Origin: Diplonema papillatum
Taxonomy: Eukaryota; Euglenozoa; Diplonemea; Diplonemida; Diplonemidae
Direction of reading: 5' to 3'
DNA length: 64,000 nucleotides
NCBI GenBank assembly: GCA_030068145.1
Contig: JAPJBO010000026.1
Span: 310,001-374,000, forward strand
Under the pieces are notes generated by a model. That model was not told the DNA's origin, searched no databases, and saw nothing but the letters and a program-made list of their open reading frames with translations. A program made the translations under genes and the position numbers. Below, piece after piece: positions 10,499 to 20,979 of the stretch; the first letter of the stretch is position 1, and every line of letters starts with the position of its first letter.

Positions 10499-12056
10499 TC
10501 ACGTAGGCAGCGTAAGCGGGTTGCCGATGCGGCTCCTGACTGGCTGCGCGAAGGGCCACGGCCCGATGGTTGTTTCCTTGCAACCGTTGTACAGCGCGGC
10601 GGAGTATTTGTTCTCGTACACGGCCCAGTTACGGTACATACGGGCAGTCTCGTCCGGGATGGCGCGCCCCGAATCCGGATTTTGAGTCTGATGCCTGAAC
10701 TGGTAGGACGGGGGTCCGCTGCCACCAAAACCGGCGTTCCAACCGCGGGCACCGTACTGCTTGTGAGGGTGGCGGCCGAAGGAGTCGAGATGCTGGTCCA
10801 ACTTGTTCTCGGCCGCAGTGCCCCTCAGTTCCGGGTATATCGCCGGGTTCGCACGGTGGTCGCCGAAAGGCGACGGATGCCAGTTCCACTCGCTGTGGTC
10901 CCATCCGGTTTCGACTTTGTCGACAGGCTTCCTCGAGTGGGGGTAGTGGGGCAACTTCCAGCGCGGCGGTGACGGGTGCCCGCCTTGGAACCTGACGATG
11001 GGCAGGTCCGACAAGTCGAGCGACTTCCTCTGGTAGCTGCTGAGGTTTTCCTGGCAGATGTCTTGCAGCGCGTTGAAGACGTCGATGGCGTTGTTGTCCC
11101 AGGTGGACCGCATCAGCTTCGGGTGCCAGTGGTCTTGCCAGTTCCACGTCATCAGCGCTTGCATCGTGACGTACGCAGTGAAAGGTAGCCTGCTGTCCTC
11201 CTGGGCAGCCTGCACCCGAAACATGGTTGGTCGCTTCCAGCCATCGGCCGCGCACTGCTCAAACGATACTAGCTGCCCCATGGTGTCGAGATTGTTCGTG
11301 TAAGGATTCCGAACGACAGCTCGACCGGTTCGGTTGATCTGTCGGGCGTTTTTAGATTGTAAGTCCGCATGGTAATCCGGAATTTTAGAGCCTCCTAGCA
11401 CGGATTGGAAACGATGATTTTGGCCTGAAAAAAAAACGATCGTGACAAAAAAAACGATGAAAAACCGACGATACGTCACTTTGGAAAATAATCGTTTTAT
11501 TTAACTATCGTTTTTCATTCCGTGGGTCCTAGTTGGAATATTCCTCCCCCTCTAGCCTCCTTCGAAATAAGCACAGGGCAGTCCCTCGAGTATTTCTTGT
11601 CACTCGGCGCCGCGCAGGCGGCCGCCTTCCTTCACTCGTTTTTGCTTGTAGATTGCTCCGTTTTATCTGTACTTCCTGTACGCAGGGCAGGAACCGTCCG
11701 TGGTGACTTGCGTCAAATTGGTTCTTTTTGTGCGCATTTGTTGGCAGTCGCACCCACCGCTTTGATGAAATGAGTCAAGGAGAGCTACATACCAGCAGCC
11801 AGCCGAGGAGCTTGCCTTCGCCGCCGGCAGTATATTGCCCGGGGGACAGTTTCACGCCGCAGAGCCGGTCACGCAAGACGGCTTCGTCTTTGGGTACGTG
11901 GTACCACTCACCGATGGACGGCACAAACCACTTCGGGAACGTTTGCTGTTCGACTTCATCGTGCCCGTGGTAACCTTTGTCGGGACGGACGCCCTTCCGC
12001 CAGAGAGCTGCAGTCCTCTGCGCAACACCGGCGGATCGTTTGGTCAGCACCGACAT
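10499..12056 (-). CDS. Unknown protein with Arg/Ala-rich N-terminus, two exons
   Basis: Exon 1 is 11793-12056 (ATG, MSVLTKRSAGVAQRT) and ends at a GTATGT donor. Exon 2 starts after CCGACAG at 11339 and ends in TGA at 10499. Both boundaries are phase 0, giving 367 residues. The first 25 residues are rich in Arg, Lys and Ala and lack acidic residues, as in a mitochondrial presequence (inference). The body is rich in Trp, His, Pro and Asn (for example ALMTWNWQDHWHPKLM and GWDHSEWNWHPSPFGDH), with no transmembrane helix. I do not recognise the family; a lineage-specific mitochondrial subunit is one possibility. The intron contains an R2 fragment at 11530-11600. A GTGAGC just before the stop could be another donor, so the C-terminus may extend. 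Confidence 0.68.
11530..11600 (-). repeat. R2 element fragment inside an intron
   Basis: Reads in reverse AAATACTCGAGGGACTGCC ... TTCGAAGGAGGCTAGAGGGG, the left part of R2. It lies within the 11339-11792 intron. Confidence 0.7.
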
Positions 12057-13577
12057 GTTGCGTTAGCTCGGCACCCTGACCTCCCCCCTGAGTCCCCCCC
12101 TCCCAAGCCCACAACCCGATCCTGTACATAGAAAAGGCACGCTGCATCGACGCCACCGTGAAACGAATCCGACCAGCGTGCGCGAAGCGAAAAAGACGCC
12201 GCAAAGCCTGCATTCCACTGCGGTACAAAGGTCGCAATAGCCGTCGTTAGTACTCCTGGGCATAGTACCGAAAACGCTTCCAACGGTTGCCTTTTGATAA
12301 TAAACCATCTCACGACGCTGAGCGCTGTGCGTTGCTCAGGGTATTGATGATCACACTAATGCAACAAATTCGCGCAACGGGCGGGGTGCAGACCGGGATC
12401 GTCAACCAACCGCCCGACAGCGGCTGCAGCGGCAGCGACATCGACAGCGGCGACGTCGCTGCCGCTGCAGAGAACGCACGGGAGGACCCGCGGCACAGCA
12501 TCAGTCCATTCTCCACGCGGGGGGGATGGCCGTTGGAACCCTCCCCCGGGATGACGAAGGCCGGGGAGAGCCGGGGGCAGTGAAGCAACGAAGTCCGCGA
12601 ACGGTGGGTGGTGACCCGTCCGAACAGCCTCCCTGGCCCTGGCCCACGCCTGATGCCGCAACCCCTTAACCCGGGCGGCGGCACTTTGGCATGAGCCAGG
12701 AACCTCAAGGGGAGCAGCGCGAGAGGCATCATCCACGCTTCAAAGGCCCACACACTAATGCAACAAATTTACATCTCACGACGCTGAATGCGGATACACA
12801 CATGCAACCAGTGCTCACTGGAAATGGAAGGTGTGGCTGAGGAGCACCCGTCGTGACCCAAAAAGCACAGGAGAACAGCAAACTCAACGTACGACGCCGG
12901 ACAATGTGGGCAAATATTGCGGGAAAGACGAATGGGGGGCGCACGCTGCAGTCGGCATTGTTTTTGACTTGAATGCTTGCCCCTTTCTAAGAGGCGGAGA
13001 GAAAAAACCCGGTGCGCAACGCAAGCCTGCTAGCGTCCCGCCCCACGACACCAGGTGGAGGTCTGTCGTAGGTTGCGGCGGGTTCCAACTGAACAAATAA
13101 CTGAAGGTCGCTCCATGGCCGCTGGCCAGTGGGTGTTTGTACACCCAACCTTGTCCCGCCCTTTTTGATAGACTATCAGGGGCAAGCGCACCGGCGAGAT
13201 CCGAGATGGACCGGCGTGAGCTTGTGTCGCCACAGAGTACGCCGCGGGGTGTTGTCGAAATAATGTAGAAACGAAGAATTGCCCCACAAATCCCAGAGCA
13301 GAAGTTTCTTACCACTCACCTCATCCTCGAAAGGCCCTTTCTATCGGGCCTAGACACCAGCTTGGGGGGCATCTGCGGTCAACTATGCAGAGGAGCTGGT
13401 CTCCCCTTGCGGTCTGTTCAGAGTGTTGACCACAGGCAAAGAACTCCTTGGAGGAGTACCCGCGGCTGCTGACGTCTGGTGAGAATCGTCAAGATGGTTC
13501 TTCTCCGTGGACTCATTCCGGATCCGAGTTAGCATATGGCAACATTCTGTGATCCTGTGTGCGTGTGAAGTGACTTC
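12057..13577. other. Spacer with GC-rich patch and short direct repeats
   Basis: CACACTAATGCAACAAATT occurs at 12351 and 12751, and CATCTCACGACGCTGA at 12306 and 12773, so the two motifs recur in opposite order around a GC-rich block (12370-12720). That block is open in more than one frame, but I cannot support a gene. Confidence 0.4.
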
Positions 13578-14017
13578 CGCGACCTTGCAGCCGACGTGTT
13601 TGTCAAAGCCTCGCCTTGCGCCACACAAGCCGCTCCAGGATGCGAGGCAGCGGCGCGTGCTTGATGACGGGCACGGCCCGGAACCTGCCGGGAATGTAGA
13701 ACCGCCTCTTTTTGCGGGCGACCGCACCGAAGATCAGCGGGACCACATCGTCCACGTGCGCCTCCGCCGCCGATTCCCCTAGCATGCGGAGACGGCGCGC
13801 CCTGCCTGACGCCGTGCGCGCGGAGGTTGGTGCCCGAGACGGACACGCTGAAGATCTCGGTCACGACCTTCCGGTACGCGGCGGTCGTCTCCCACGCGGT
13901 ACCGTGCGCCGGGTGCCCGCCACCGCGGCGGCGATATACGCGACGTCCAGCACCTGCTTCGGTCCCAAACTCGCTGGCGAGGTGCAGGCAGTCCTGCAAG
14001 TCGGTGATGTCCGTCCG
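13578..14017 (-). pseudogene. Broken tandem copy of the short-chain dehydrogenase 3' half
   Basis: The last 45 or so codons (RKKRRFYIPGRFRAVPVIKH, parent RVVPVIKH) and the region around GTNLRAHG are copied. The segment matching roughly 14303-14510 of the intact gene, which holds the catalytic Tyr and Lys, is deleted. Upstream it resumes with the YRKV and HGTAW parts out of frame. A 9-bp stretch coding for KVD near the C-terminus is also missing. The junction at about 14017 returns straight into the intact gene's 3' end, so this is a head-to-tail duplication followed by decay. Confidence 0.85.
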
Positions 14018-14040
14018 CGACCTTGCAGCCGACGTGTTTG

Positions 14041-14841
14041 TCAAAGCCTCGCCTTGCGCCACACAAGCCGCTCCAGGATGCGGTCGACCTTCGGCAGCGG
14101 CGCGTGCTTGATGACGGGCACGACCCGGAACCTGCCGGGAATGTAGAACCGCCTCTTTTTGCGGGCGACCGCATCGAAGATCAGCGGGACCACATCGTCC
14201 ACATGCGCCTCCGCCGCTGATTCCCCAGCATGCGGAGACGGCGCGCCCTGCTTGACGCCGTGCGCGCGGAGGTTGGTGCCCGAGACGGACACGCTGAAGA
14301 TCTCGGTAAGGGTCACGGAGAAGGCGTCGTCGGCGATGAGGGCCTCGCACACGGAGTTCAGCGCAGCTTTCGAAGCGCAGTAGGCGGCGCGGCCCGGGAG
14401 GCCGACGAGGCCGGAGGCGGAGTTGATGACGGCGAGGTGCCCGCTGGACCGGTCGAGGATGGGCAGCAGCGCCCGGATGGCGTTGAGGCACCCGAAAAAG
14501 TTGGTCTCCATGACCTTCCGGTACGCGGCGGTCGTCTCGTCGGTCGCGGCCCACGCGGTGCCGTGCGCCTGGTGCCCGCCCACCGCGGCGGCGATGTACG
14601 CGACGTCCAGCACCCGCTCAGTCCCGAGCTCGCTGGCGAGGTGCAGGCAGTCCTGCATGTCGGTGATGTCCGTCCGCACCGTGAAGCACGCCGCCGCGCC
14701 CCGCGCCACGCACTCGCGCTTCGCCGCCTGCAGGTCGCGCTCCGTCCGAGCAGCGAGCACCACTTCGTCGCCCCGCTTCGCGTGCTCCAGCGCGAGCCCC
14801 TTCCCGATCCCGGAGCTGCCGCCGACGACGAGGATCCGCAT
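14041..14841 (-). CDS. Short-chain dehydrogenase/reductase (SDR)
   Basis: A 266-residue single-exon protein with an ATG at 14841, the usual length for a classical SDR. The N-terminal VVGGSSGIGKG is the glycine-rich cofactor loop. Asn114 (NFFG), Ser141 (INSASG), Tyr154 and Lys158 (YCASK) form the catalytic set. An Arg after the second strand (AARTERD) suggests NADP(H) preference (inference). The C-terminus is basic (RKKRRFYIPGR ... VKH), and its last third resembles SDRs of the ketosphinganine-reductase/11-beta type only loosely, so the substrate is open. No signal peptide or clear membrane helix is visible. A broken copy of its 3' half follows immediately downstream. Confidence 0.9.
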   Translation of the reverse strand: MRILVVGGSSGIGKGLALEHAKRGDEVVLAARTERDLQAAKRECVARGAAACFTVRTDITDMQDCLHLASELGTERVLDVAYIAAAVGGHQAHGTAWAATDETTAAYRKVMETNFFGCLNAIRALLPILDRSSGHLAVINSASGLVGLPGRAAYCASKAALNSVCEALIADDAFSVTLTEIFSVSVSGTNLRAHGVKQGAPSPHAGESAAEAHVDDVVPLIFDAVARKKRRFYIPGRFRVVPVIKHAPLPKVDRILERLVWRKARL

Positions 14842-15889
14842 GACGGCTCCTCTTTCCCCTCCCCTGCGCCCTTCAAAAAGAGACGGTGTGTGGGGTGTGT
14901 GGGAAACGTCTGAAGCGAGTAGAACAGTCGGTTACTTGTGTAGGGTGTCCCTTTCGAGGAAGCTCGATGCTGTGACCCAAGCGCATGCGACGTTGGGTTG
15001 CTTCAAGTGTGAAGGGGTCCACCAACACCGTGCAGAGACCACCGCAAGAATGAAGACATAGAGCTGAATGGAACGTGACTCACTGCGGTCTGGCTACACA
15101 GCATATGGATGTACGCGCTTCCTCCGTGGTGAGATGGGGGCTGGTTCTGTAGTGCCTGCAACCCCGTGAGCCAAGCATCGCCGCGAATGAGGTAAATCAT
15201 CCTCACCGTGCTACCTAGGACGGCTACTCGTCGCTGTAAGGGCTGGCCCCTTGTTGGATGCATCGGCGGGAAATTGAACGGGAGAAAGATGAGGCTTGCA
15301 AGAAACGCATCGGTCGAAGAAAGCGAGACAGAGGCGGCTTAGGTTTGCGGTCTTTTCGGCATCTTTGATCGCCTGCACTTGGCCCGCAAGTGCGGCCGAG
15401 GCGGTCTGTTTGCAGTGTCCTTTTTTGCACAGTCCGCGCCCATGGCGCAACATCGCAGGAAGGTTGCCCGCCCTGCAAAAAAAAACAAGACTGATAGCCG
15501 TTTGGCTGTCGCGGCTGCTGCCGGTGCTGCAGGGCAGCATTGCCAGAATATGGCACGCAATTCATCCTGGGATACTCGTACGGTTCGCTTTTTGTACAAC
15601 GAAGTGGCACGGCGCCTTTCAACTTGGCTAGCTTACTCAAACCCAACCCGACGCTATGGATCCAGGCGCGCGCTGAGAGATGCAAAAGCCAGCATGCTTG
15701 CCGGGTGTCGCACACGTAACACGAAGCATCCTAAAGTGGTGGGCCGCTCCTTTCAGACCTTCCAAAAGAGCGGGTGCAAAGCGCTGTTGCAGAGATCGAG
15801 TCGCGCCGGCGGCCAGACGCTCGTCAAAAGAGCTGGTGGCATGCCTTGCTGCACTGCGACGTGTCAAGCGGCAAGTATTTATTCCTTCG
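14842..15889. other. Spacer, nothing recognised
   Basis: Open frames overlap on both strands without coding bias or splice support. Confidence 0.45.
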
Positions 15890-16265
15890 CGGTACGATTC
15901 TCGAGGTCCAGCGCGGCGGACTGCTAGCCGGCCCAAGAGTACCAGCAGTGCTCACACGGCCGGCCCCGGCCACATGCCCGCGCTGCTAGTCGCCCCCCCT
16001 GAGGACCTTCGCGAAGAGATCAGCGTCGGTGTACCAGAAAGACGAGCCCTCGCCGTCCTCGAGCGCCGCTTCGAGGTCGTGGTACGGCAGCAGCCGCGCT
16101 GCGAGCCAGACGCCGGTCTCGGTGTCGAGGGCGGCCTCCCGGAAGTCGGGGAACGCCGGCGGTTTCACGCGCAACCCCGTCGGCGGCCCACGCGGACGAG
16201 CCGGCCGCAGGCAGCGCCGCCACGTCGGCGCGGGCCGCGGTCGCCAGCCAGTCGACCCACTCCTG
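15890..16265 (-). pseudogene. Broken copy P1 of the last exon of the 16669-19631 gene
   Basis: 15986-16255 copies the parental C-terminus almost exactly, down to LLPYHDLEAALEDGEGSS and LRGGD, including the stop. A 2-bp loss (TTTCACGCGC against TTTCGCACGCGC in the parent near 16849) breaks the frame between WAADGVAR and the rest. Beyond the stop (15890-15985) comes a shuffled fragment of an earlier part of the same exon (parent about 17113-17205). Confidence 0.85.
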
Positions 16266-16439
16266 GTTCATCCGTTTAACCCCAAAACTCCGCCGACATC
16301 GACTTTCTGCAAGCAAGCTTGCTTGAGGGTGACATAGAGACTCACACCAAAGTCAGCGAAGGGCTCCCGGATGTGCAAATCCAAGACACGACAACGAATT
16401 CCCCCGGATGCCCTTATACAGAAGTCGACCAAGACAAGA

Positions 16440-16665
16440 GACCATGGATCCCCCCCCCCCGTCGGGCGCCGCCGCCGGCGCCCCCCCTCTCCCGGCGCCA
16501 GGGCCGCGCACGCCCGCTGCGGGAGGGCGACCGTGTTCAGCTTCTCGCGCGGCGCGATCTGCGAAGCGCGAGCCTTCGGACCCTTCGAGGTCCGGTTTTC
16601 GAGGTCGAGCGTCTGCGAGCACCCGCGGGCTGCACCTCTTCCACGAGCACCAGCAGCGCTCACAG
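16440..16665 (-). pseudogene. Broken copy P2 of the last exon of the 16669-19631 gene
   Basis: Matches parental 16995-17210 (SKGPKARASQIAPREKLNTV and flanks), with the alanine-rich part shortened. It ends at CCACGAGCACCAGCAGCGCTC next to the parental stop codon. It lies between P1 and the parent, so the order is P1, filler, P2, parent. Confidence 0.8.
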
Positions 16666-16668
16666 CTG

Positions 16669-19631
16669 CTAGTCGCCCCCCCTGAGGACCTTCGCGAAGA
16701 GATCAGCGTCGGTGTACCAGAAAGACGAGCCCTCGCCGTCCTCGAGCGCCGCTTCGAGGTCGTGGTACGGCAGCAGCCGCGCTGCGAGCCAGACGCCGGT
16801 CTCGGTGTCGAGGGCGGCCTCCCGGAAGTCGGGGAACGCCGGCGGTTTCGCACGCGCAACCCCGTCGGCGGCCCACGCGGACGAGCCGGCCGCAGGCAGC
16901 GCCGCCACGTCGGCGCGGGCCGCGGCCGCCAGCCAGTCGACCCACTCCTCGGACGCCGCGGCCGGGGCCTGTTTTTTGGACGGCGCGTCGCCCACCGGGA
17001 ACCCGCCGTCCCCCGGCGCCAGGGCCGCGCGCGCCCGCTGCGGGAGGGCGACCGTGTTCAGCTTCTCGCGCGGCGCGATCTGCGAAGCGCGAGCCTTCGG
17101 ACCCTTCGAGGATCGGTTTTCGAGGTCGAGCGCGGCGGCCGCCGCGCCTTCGAGCACCCGCGGGCTGCACCCTGCCTTCTTCCACGAGTACCAGCAGTGC
17201 TCGCGCCAGAACTCGGAGCGCATGTTCTCGGCGAGTGGCTTCCCGTTCGTGAGCGTCCGCTCCATCGACCGGCCGACCTCCTTGACGCCGTTGAACATCA
17301 CGCGGGCGTTCTCCTCGAGCCTCGCGGCCTTCGCCTTCGCGGTGCCGTCTACGGCGGCCTCGTCCAAGCACTTGTACATGATGCTCCCGAGCACCGCGCT
17401 GAGCATCAAGTAGCACTGCAGCCGCCGCGTCTCGTTCTGCATGGCCACCGGCTCCCACTCGCCGGCCGTCGGGCGGAGCCGCCGGTACCCACTCGGCTCG
17501 ACCCCCGCCGCAGCCTCCTTCACCGACGGGCACTCCGACGACAGCGCGTCCAGGGCAGCCAGCAGGCGCTTCGTCTGCGGGTGGGGGGGGTTCTTTGGAA
17601 GGCGGGTTGCGCTTTTTTGTGTTTCCGACGATCCCGTGGGACGTACAGATTGGTGTCTTTCGACCTTTGTTTGTTTGTGAGGTTCAGCTTGGTGCGTGTG
17701 GTCGGTGGGCGGGGGGGTTGGTTAGGAAGCTCTACTGTATCGGGCTAGACTTTAATTCATGCTTGAGCCAGGATGCCCACTCCGCAGCCTTTCCGCTGGG
17801 CTCTTGGTAGCTGATCCGCTCGCATACACTTTTCATTACAGTGGCGTTGCGCGCTGCGAAGTCGTCCATGATTTGCCAGTACGTCACGTTGCATTGTCCA
17901 TAAATTCTCGCCAGGTCTGCTTCGGGTCCATAACTCCGCACGTGAAGCTCGTCGTTGGCCGTGAGCACGTGCTTAGCACTTCCTCGTTCAACGCATCCTA
18001 CGACGGCGCACGCCTCGCTCGTTCTAAACGGCATGATCGTCCTTCGGACCAGGGCCTGGAGCAAGTCCGTCGCGCCTTTTTTTTTTTTTTTTTGGAAGGC
18101 TCCGGTCGTCTTGGTATCTCTTCCCAGGCACTTCGCTCGCTAGTCACAAGGCAAACATGGACTCTATCTTTGCGTTTCCGATGATCCCCATGGATGATGG
18201 GTCAAGGACTTCCAACCTCTGCACCTAGCATGCGTGTGGCTGAGCCGTACATTCAAAAGAAACCTTGTGCGCGTAATTTTTGCCCTGTCTTTATAGGCTC
18301 CATCTCTCGATGCACTCCGTGTGTTGCGACAAGTTTCTCTTTCACTGAAAAGCCGAATGTTCCTGCCTTCTTTATTTCCCAAGCTTGATCGGCGGCATCT
18401 CATTGTTGCGAGCACAAGCGCACCGGACACGTAGTGCCCCGGCACGAGGGCGGACAAGAATACACACCAGGGTTTCCATCTCGACCGTGAAAACAGTCAA
18501 CGCGTCGGCATCCGTCAATGAGGCTAGCTTGTGTGCGAAGCCCTGTGATAGTATGTGTTCAACGTTCGCGACAAACGAACGCTGGCGGGCTCGGTGCAAC
18601 GTCAAGCCTCCTGTCACAATGATGATGAGATTCGACGTACGGACAGGTCCCGTCTAGCTTCCTCCTCTTCTTTTAGCGTTTATTGTGGTTCTTTTTGAGT
18701 GAATGCAAACCTGCAAGTCCTTAACGTCGGCTGCCAGCTGGTTCTCTTTCGGTACCGCGTTCTTGTAGTTCGTGCGTAGCGCTGTGGGGATGGTGAAAAT
18801 TGTACGTGTGGCGAAAACTGCAGAAAACAGCGCGCAGTTTCCAAAAGACGCAGACCAAACTCGCCACAATCGGGAATGCCGCGCACAAGTCATCACGAAG
18901 CGCTGTCAGGTGGCTCAGGTCTGTCGGGGGCTGGGCAAGGTACGGAAGGCGGTTAGCACATTGCGTGCTGTTGGTCACAGTTGCACAGAGTGCTAGCCGA
19001 GGAAAAGGTGGTTTGCGTTCTTTTGGTGAGGGGAAGAGGGCATACAATCGTAAAGCTGCGCAAGGGGCGGTGTCGCCACCGGGGGCACCGCCGCTATGCC
19101 ATCGAGGGTGTCGTTGGTGCGGATGAGGCCCTTGTTCAGCATCGTGACGTCGTGCCGCATGCACCCGAGCCGCGACTGCAGGAGCTGCGCCTCGCCGGAC
19201 ACTTCTGCGTTGCACAATTGCACGCGAGCCCCCAATGTTTTGGTCGCTGCCAAGATGCCCTCCAGGAACGGCAACGGTATACGACGGTCGTCGCGGCAAA
19301 GGGACGTTACCGGTGGAGAGTTCATGTACTCCACCAGCGAGCGAAGATCGCCGTCGGGCAGGATGTCAGTTAGCTCGCTGTACAGCGTGAACGGCAGATG
19401 CGGGAAGTCAGACTCGAGGCAGTCGGGGTCGTTGATGGCGGCGATGACGCTGTCGAGGATGCTCTTCACCGCGCCCCAGCCCGCGCTGACCGCGGGCACG
19501 ATTTCCTTCCTCCACCGGCTCAGCGCCTCCTGCTCGAGCTTCTTCTTCGGTCCCGCCTTCTTCTTCGCCGGCCCGCTGGCTCCCGGCGCCGTCATCTGGT
19601 CGGCGCTTCGCTTCCGGCTTTCGTCGCTCAT
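16669..19631 (-). CDS. Unknown protein with basic, possibly nuclear-targeting N-terminus, five exons
   Basis: Exons: 19046-19631, 18711-18781, 18468-18581, 17828-18055 and 16669-17574. Donors are GTATGC, GTTTGC, GTGTGT and GTATGC; all phases agree and total 635 codons (634 residues). The ATG at 19631 begins MSDESRKRSADQM, and residues 7-33 are basic (AKKKAGPKKK), like a nuclear localisation signal. Exon joins read naturally, for example LAQLYD-SLRTNYKNAV and VKDLQ-RSFVANVEHIL. The C-terminal exon is Ala-rich and ends VLRGGD. If the 17827 donor is ignored, exon 4 runs on to a stop at 17732, giving a 364-residue form ending ELKSSPIQ. I prefer the long form because the 16669-17574 exon has no start of its own. 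The family is not recognised. Two broken copies of the last exon lie downstream. Confidence 0.68.
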
Positions 19632-20399
19632 GATTCCGTTCGTCTACTTCTGTTCTTTGCCCGCAAGTGAGCTCCTTCTTCTCCCCCCCTCCACGGCAGG
19701 AGCTCTGGATGGGATGAGTGTGGCATGTTCACGGTATCCCGGATTAGATGGTTTGTTTATCTCGTGCCTCTCTCGCGCACGCTAGAATACTGGGGGTAAA
19801 ACGTTAGTTTAATGTGGGGAGGGGGCTAGCATTTGTAGTTTTGTAGTGTTAACCCCCGAAGCTGCCCTCCTCGTTGTAGAACCGTTTCTTGAAGTGCATT
19901 AACACCTTTCAAGAATGGAAGTCGGCTGAACCGGGAGCTAGCGGAGAAGGTGTTACATGGGCGGTACACCTTGTTCGATTGCGGGCTACTAAAACCTCGG
20001 GGATACAAGACTGTGTTGCTCCCGTCCAAGAAAATGTTTGCCTTTGCCTTCGTCCACTTTCGGATCACGAGGCAAGGGACGGTCGCCACAACACAGAAAA
20101 CTCCCGGGCGCGTGCGGGACCGACCTTCAAAGAATGGGAGCGCTGATGGGAACACGGCTTTGCCTCGGAGCTACAGTGAAGCGAATACAGCAAGCCAAAA
20201 GGGGGATGACTGGTCCAAACGAACCAAAATGCGCCGGCATGCGGAGAAAAGGGGGCTGCATGGGACGGAAGTGGGTCTTGCCGAAGGATTGATGTGCAAC
20301 GAATTGCAAAGGTCTCCCCCGCCGCTGTGGCACTGGCGGCTGGAAAGCAAGGCTGCCGTTCAGCTTCTCGGCTTTGTTCCTTTTTTGAATAAGCAGCTG
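19632..20399. other. Spacer, nothing recognised
   Basis: Contains the 5' flank of the previous gene. No coding bias is visible. Confidence 0.45.
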
Positions 20400-20597
20400 C
20401 GTCGTAGGAAATACTCGAGGAGGCCGCCGGTTGCATCTCATATGAGGAAATGCGCTGTAACCCACGCGAACACAGGTAAGTCTGGGTTGAGTGCCGGGCG
20501 TAAGCGTTAGACAAAGAAGCCAAACATTCTGCCCCTCTCTTGCCTCCGTCGAAATGTCGAAATAAGCACCGGGCGGCCCCCTTCGAGTATTTTCGGT
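20400..20597 (-). repeat. R2 inverted-repeat element, diverged copy
   Basis: Bounded by GTAGGAAATACTCGAGGAGG at the left and GGCCCCCTTCGAGTATTTT at the right, an imperfect terminal inverted repeat. Inside it has the R2 order in reverse: AACACAGGTAAGTCTGGGTT, GCGGGCGTAAGCGTT-like, and CTTGCCTCCGTCGAAAT. Confidence 0.75.
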
Positions 20598-20979
20598 GTC
20601 TGATTCGAGAGGGCCGTTCTATGATAGGCCCCCCCCAGGGTAGTTGGAGACTATTTTACAATTAAATGAGACACCGTGGGAAAGAGACAAGCATGGATTG
20701 CGAAGGGTTTCTGCGACCCCGATGGGCCGCAGCTGCTTCGAGGAGAGAGTCTGGGGAAGAGGGGCCTGTGATGGCTGACCACACTACCGTGTCGCAGAAG
20801 GCGGCTTGCGGTGACCAGAACCCACTCCTCACCGGAAGGCAGAGGTAGCTAACCGACCGAACTCGTGGCTAATTATTTCCACTCCGTCTCTGGGAAGAGT
20901 GCCAGCGCATTCTACGGTGCATGCGAGCGGGGCGAGCGTCCGCTACGCTAGGGCGAGCGCATGGCGGTATGGTCGTGAT
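20598..20979. other. Short spacer
   Basis: No gene seen between the R2 copy and the 3' end of the next gene. Confidence 0.4.

Noticed and set aside
12310-12753. GC-rich minus-strand open frames of 126-147 codons
   Set aside because: Two frames are equally open, with no start context, splice partner or motif; listed only as an unexplained patch.
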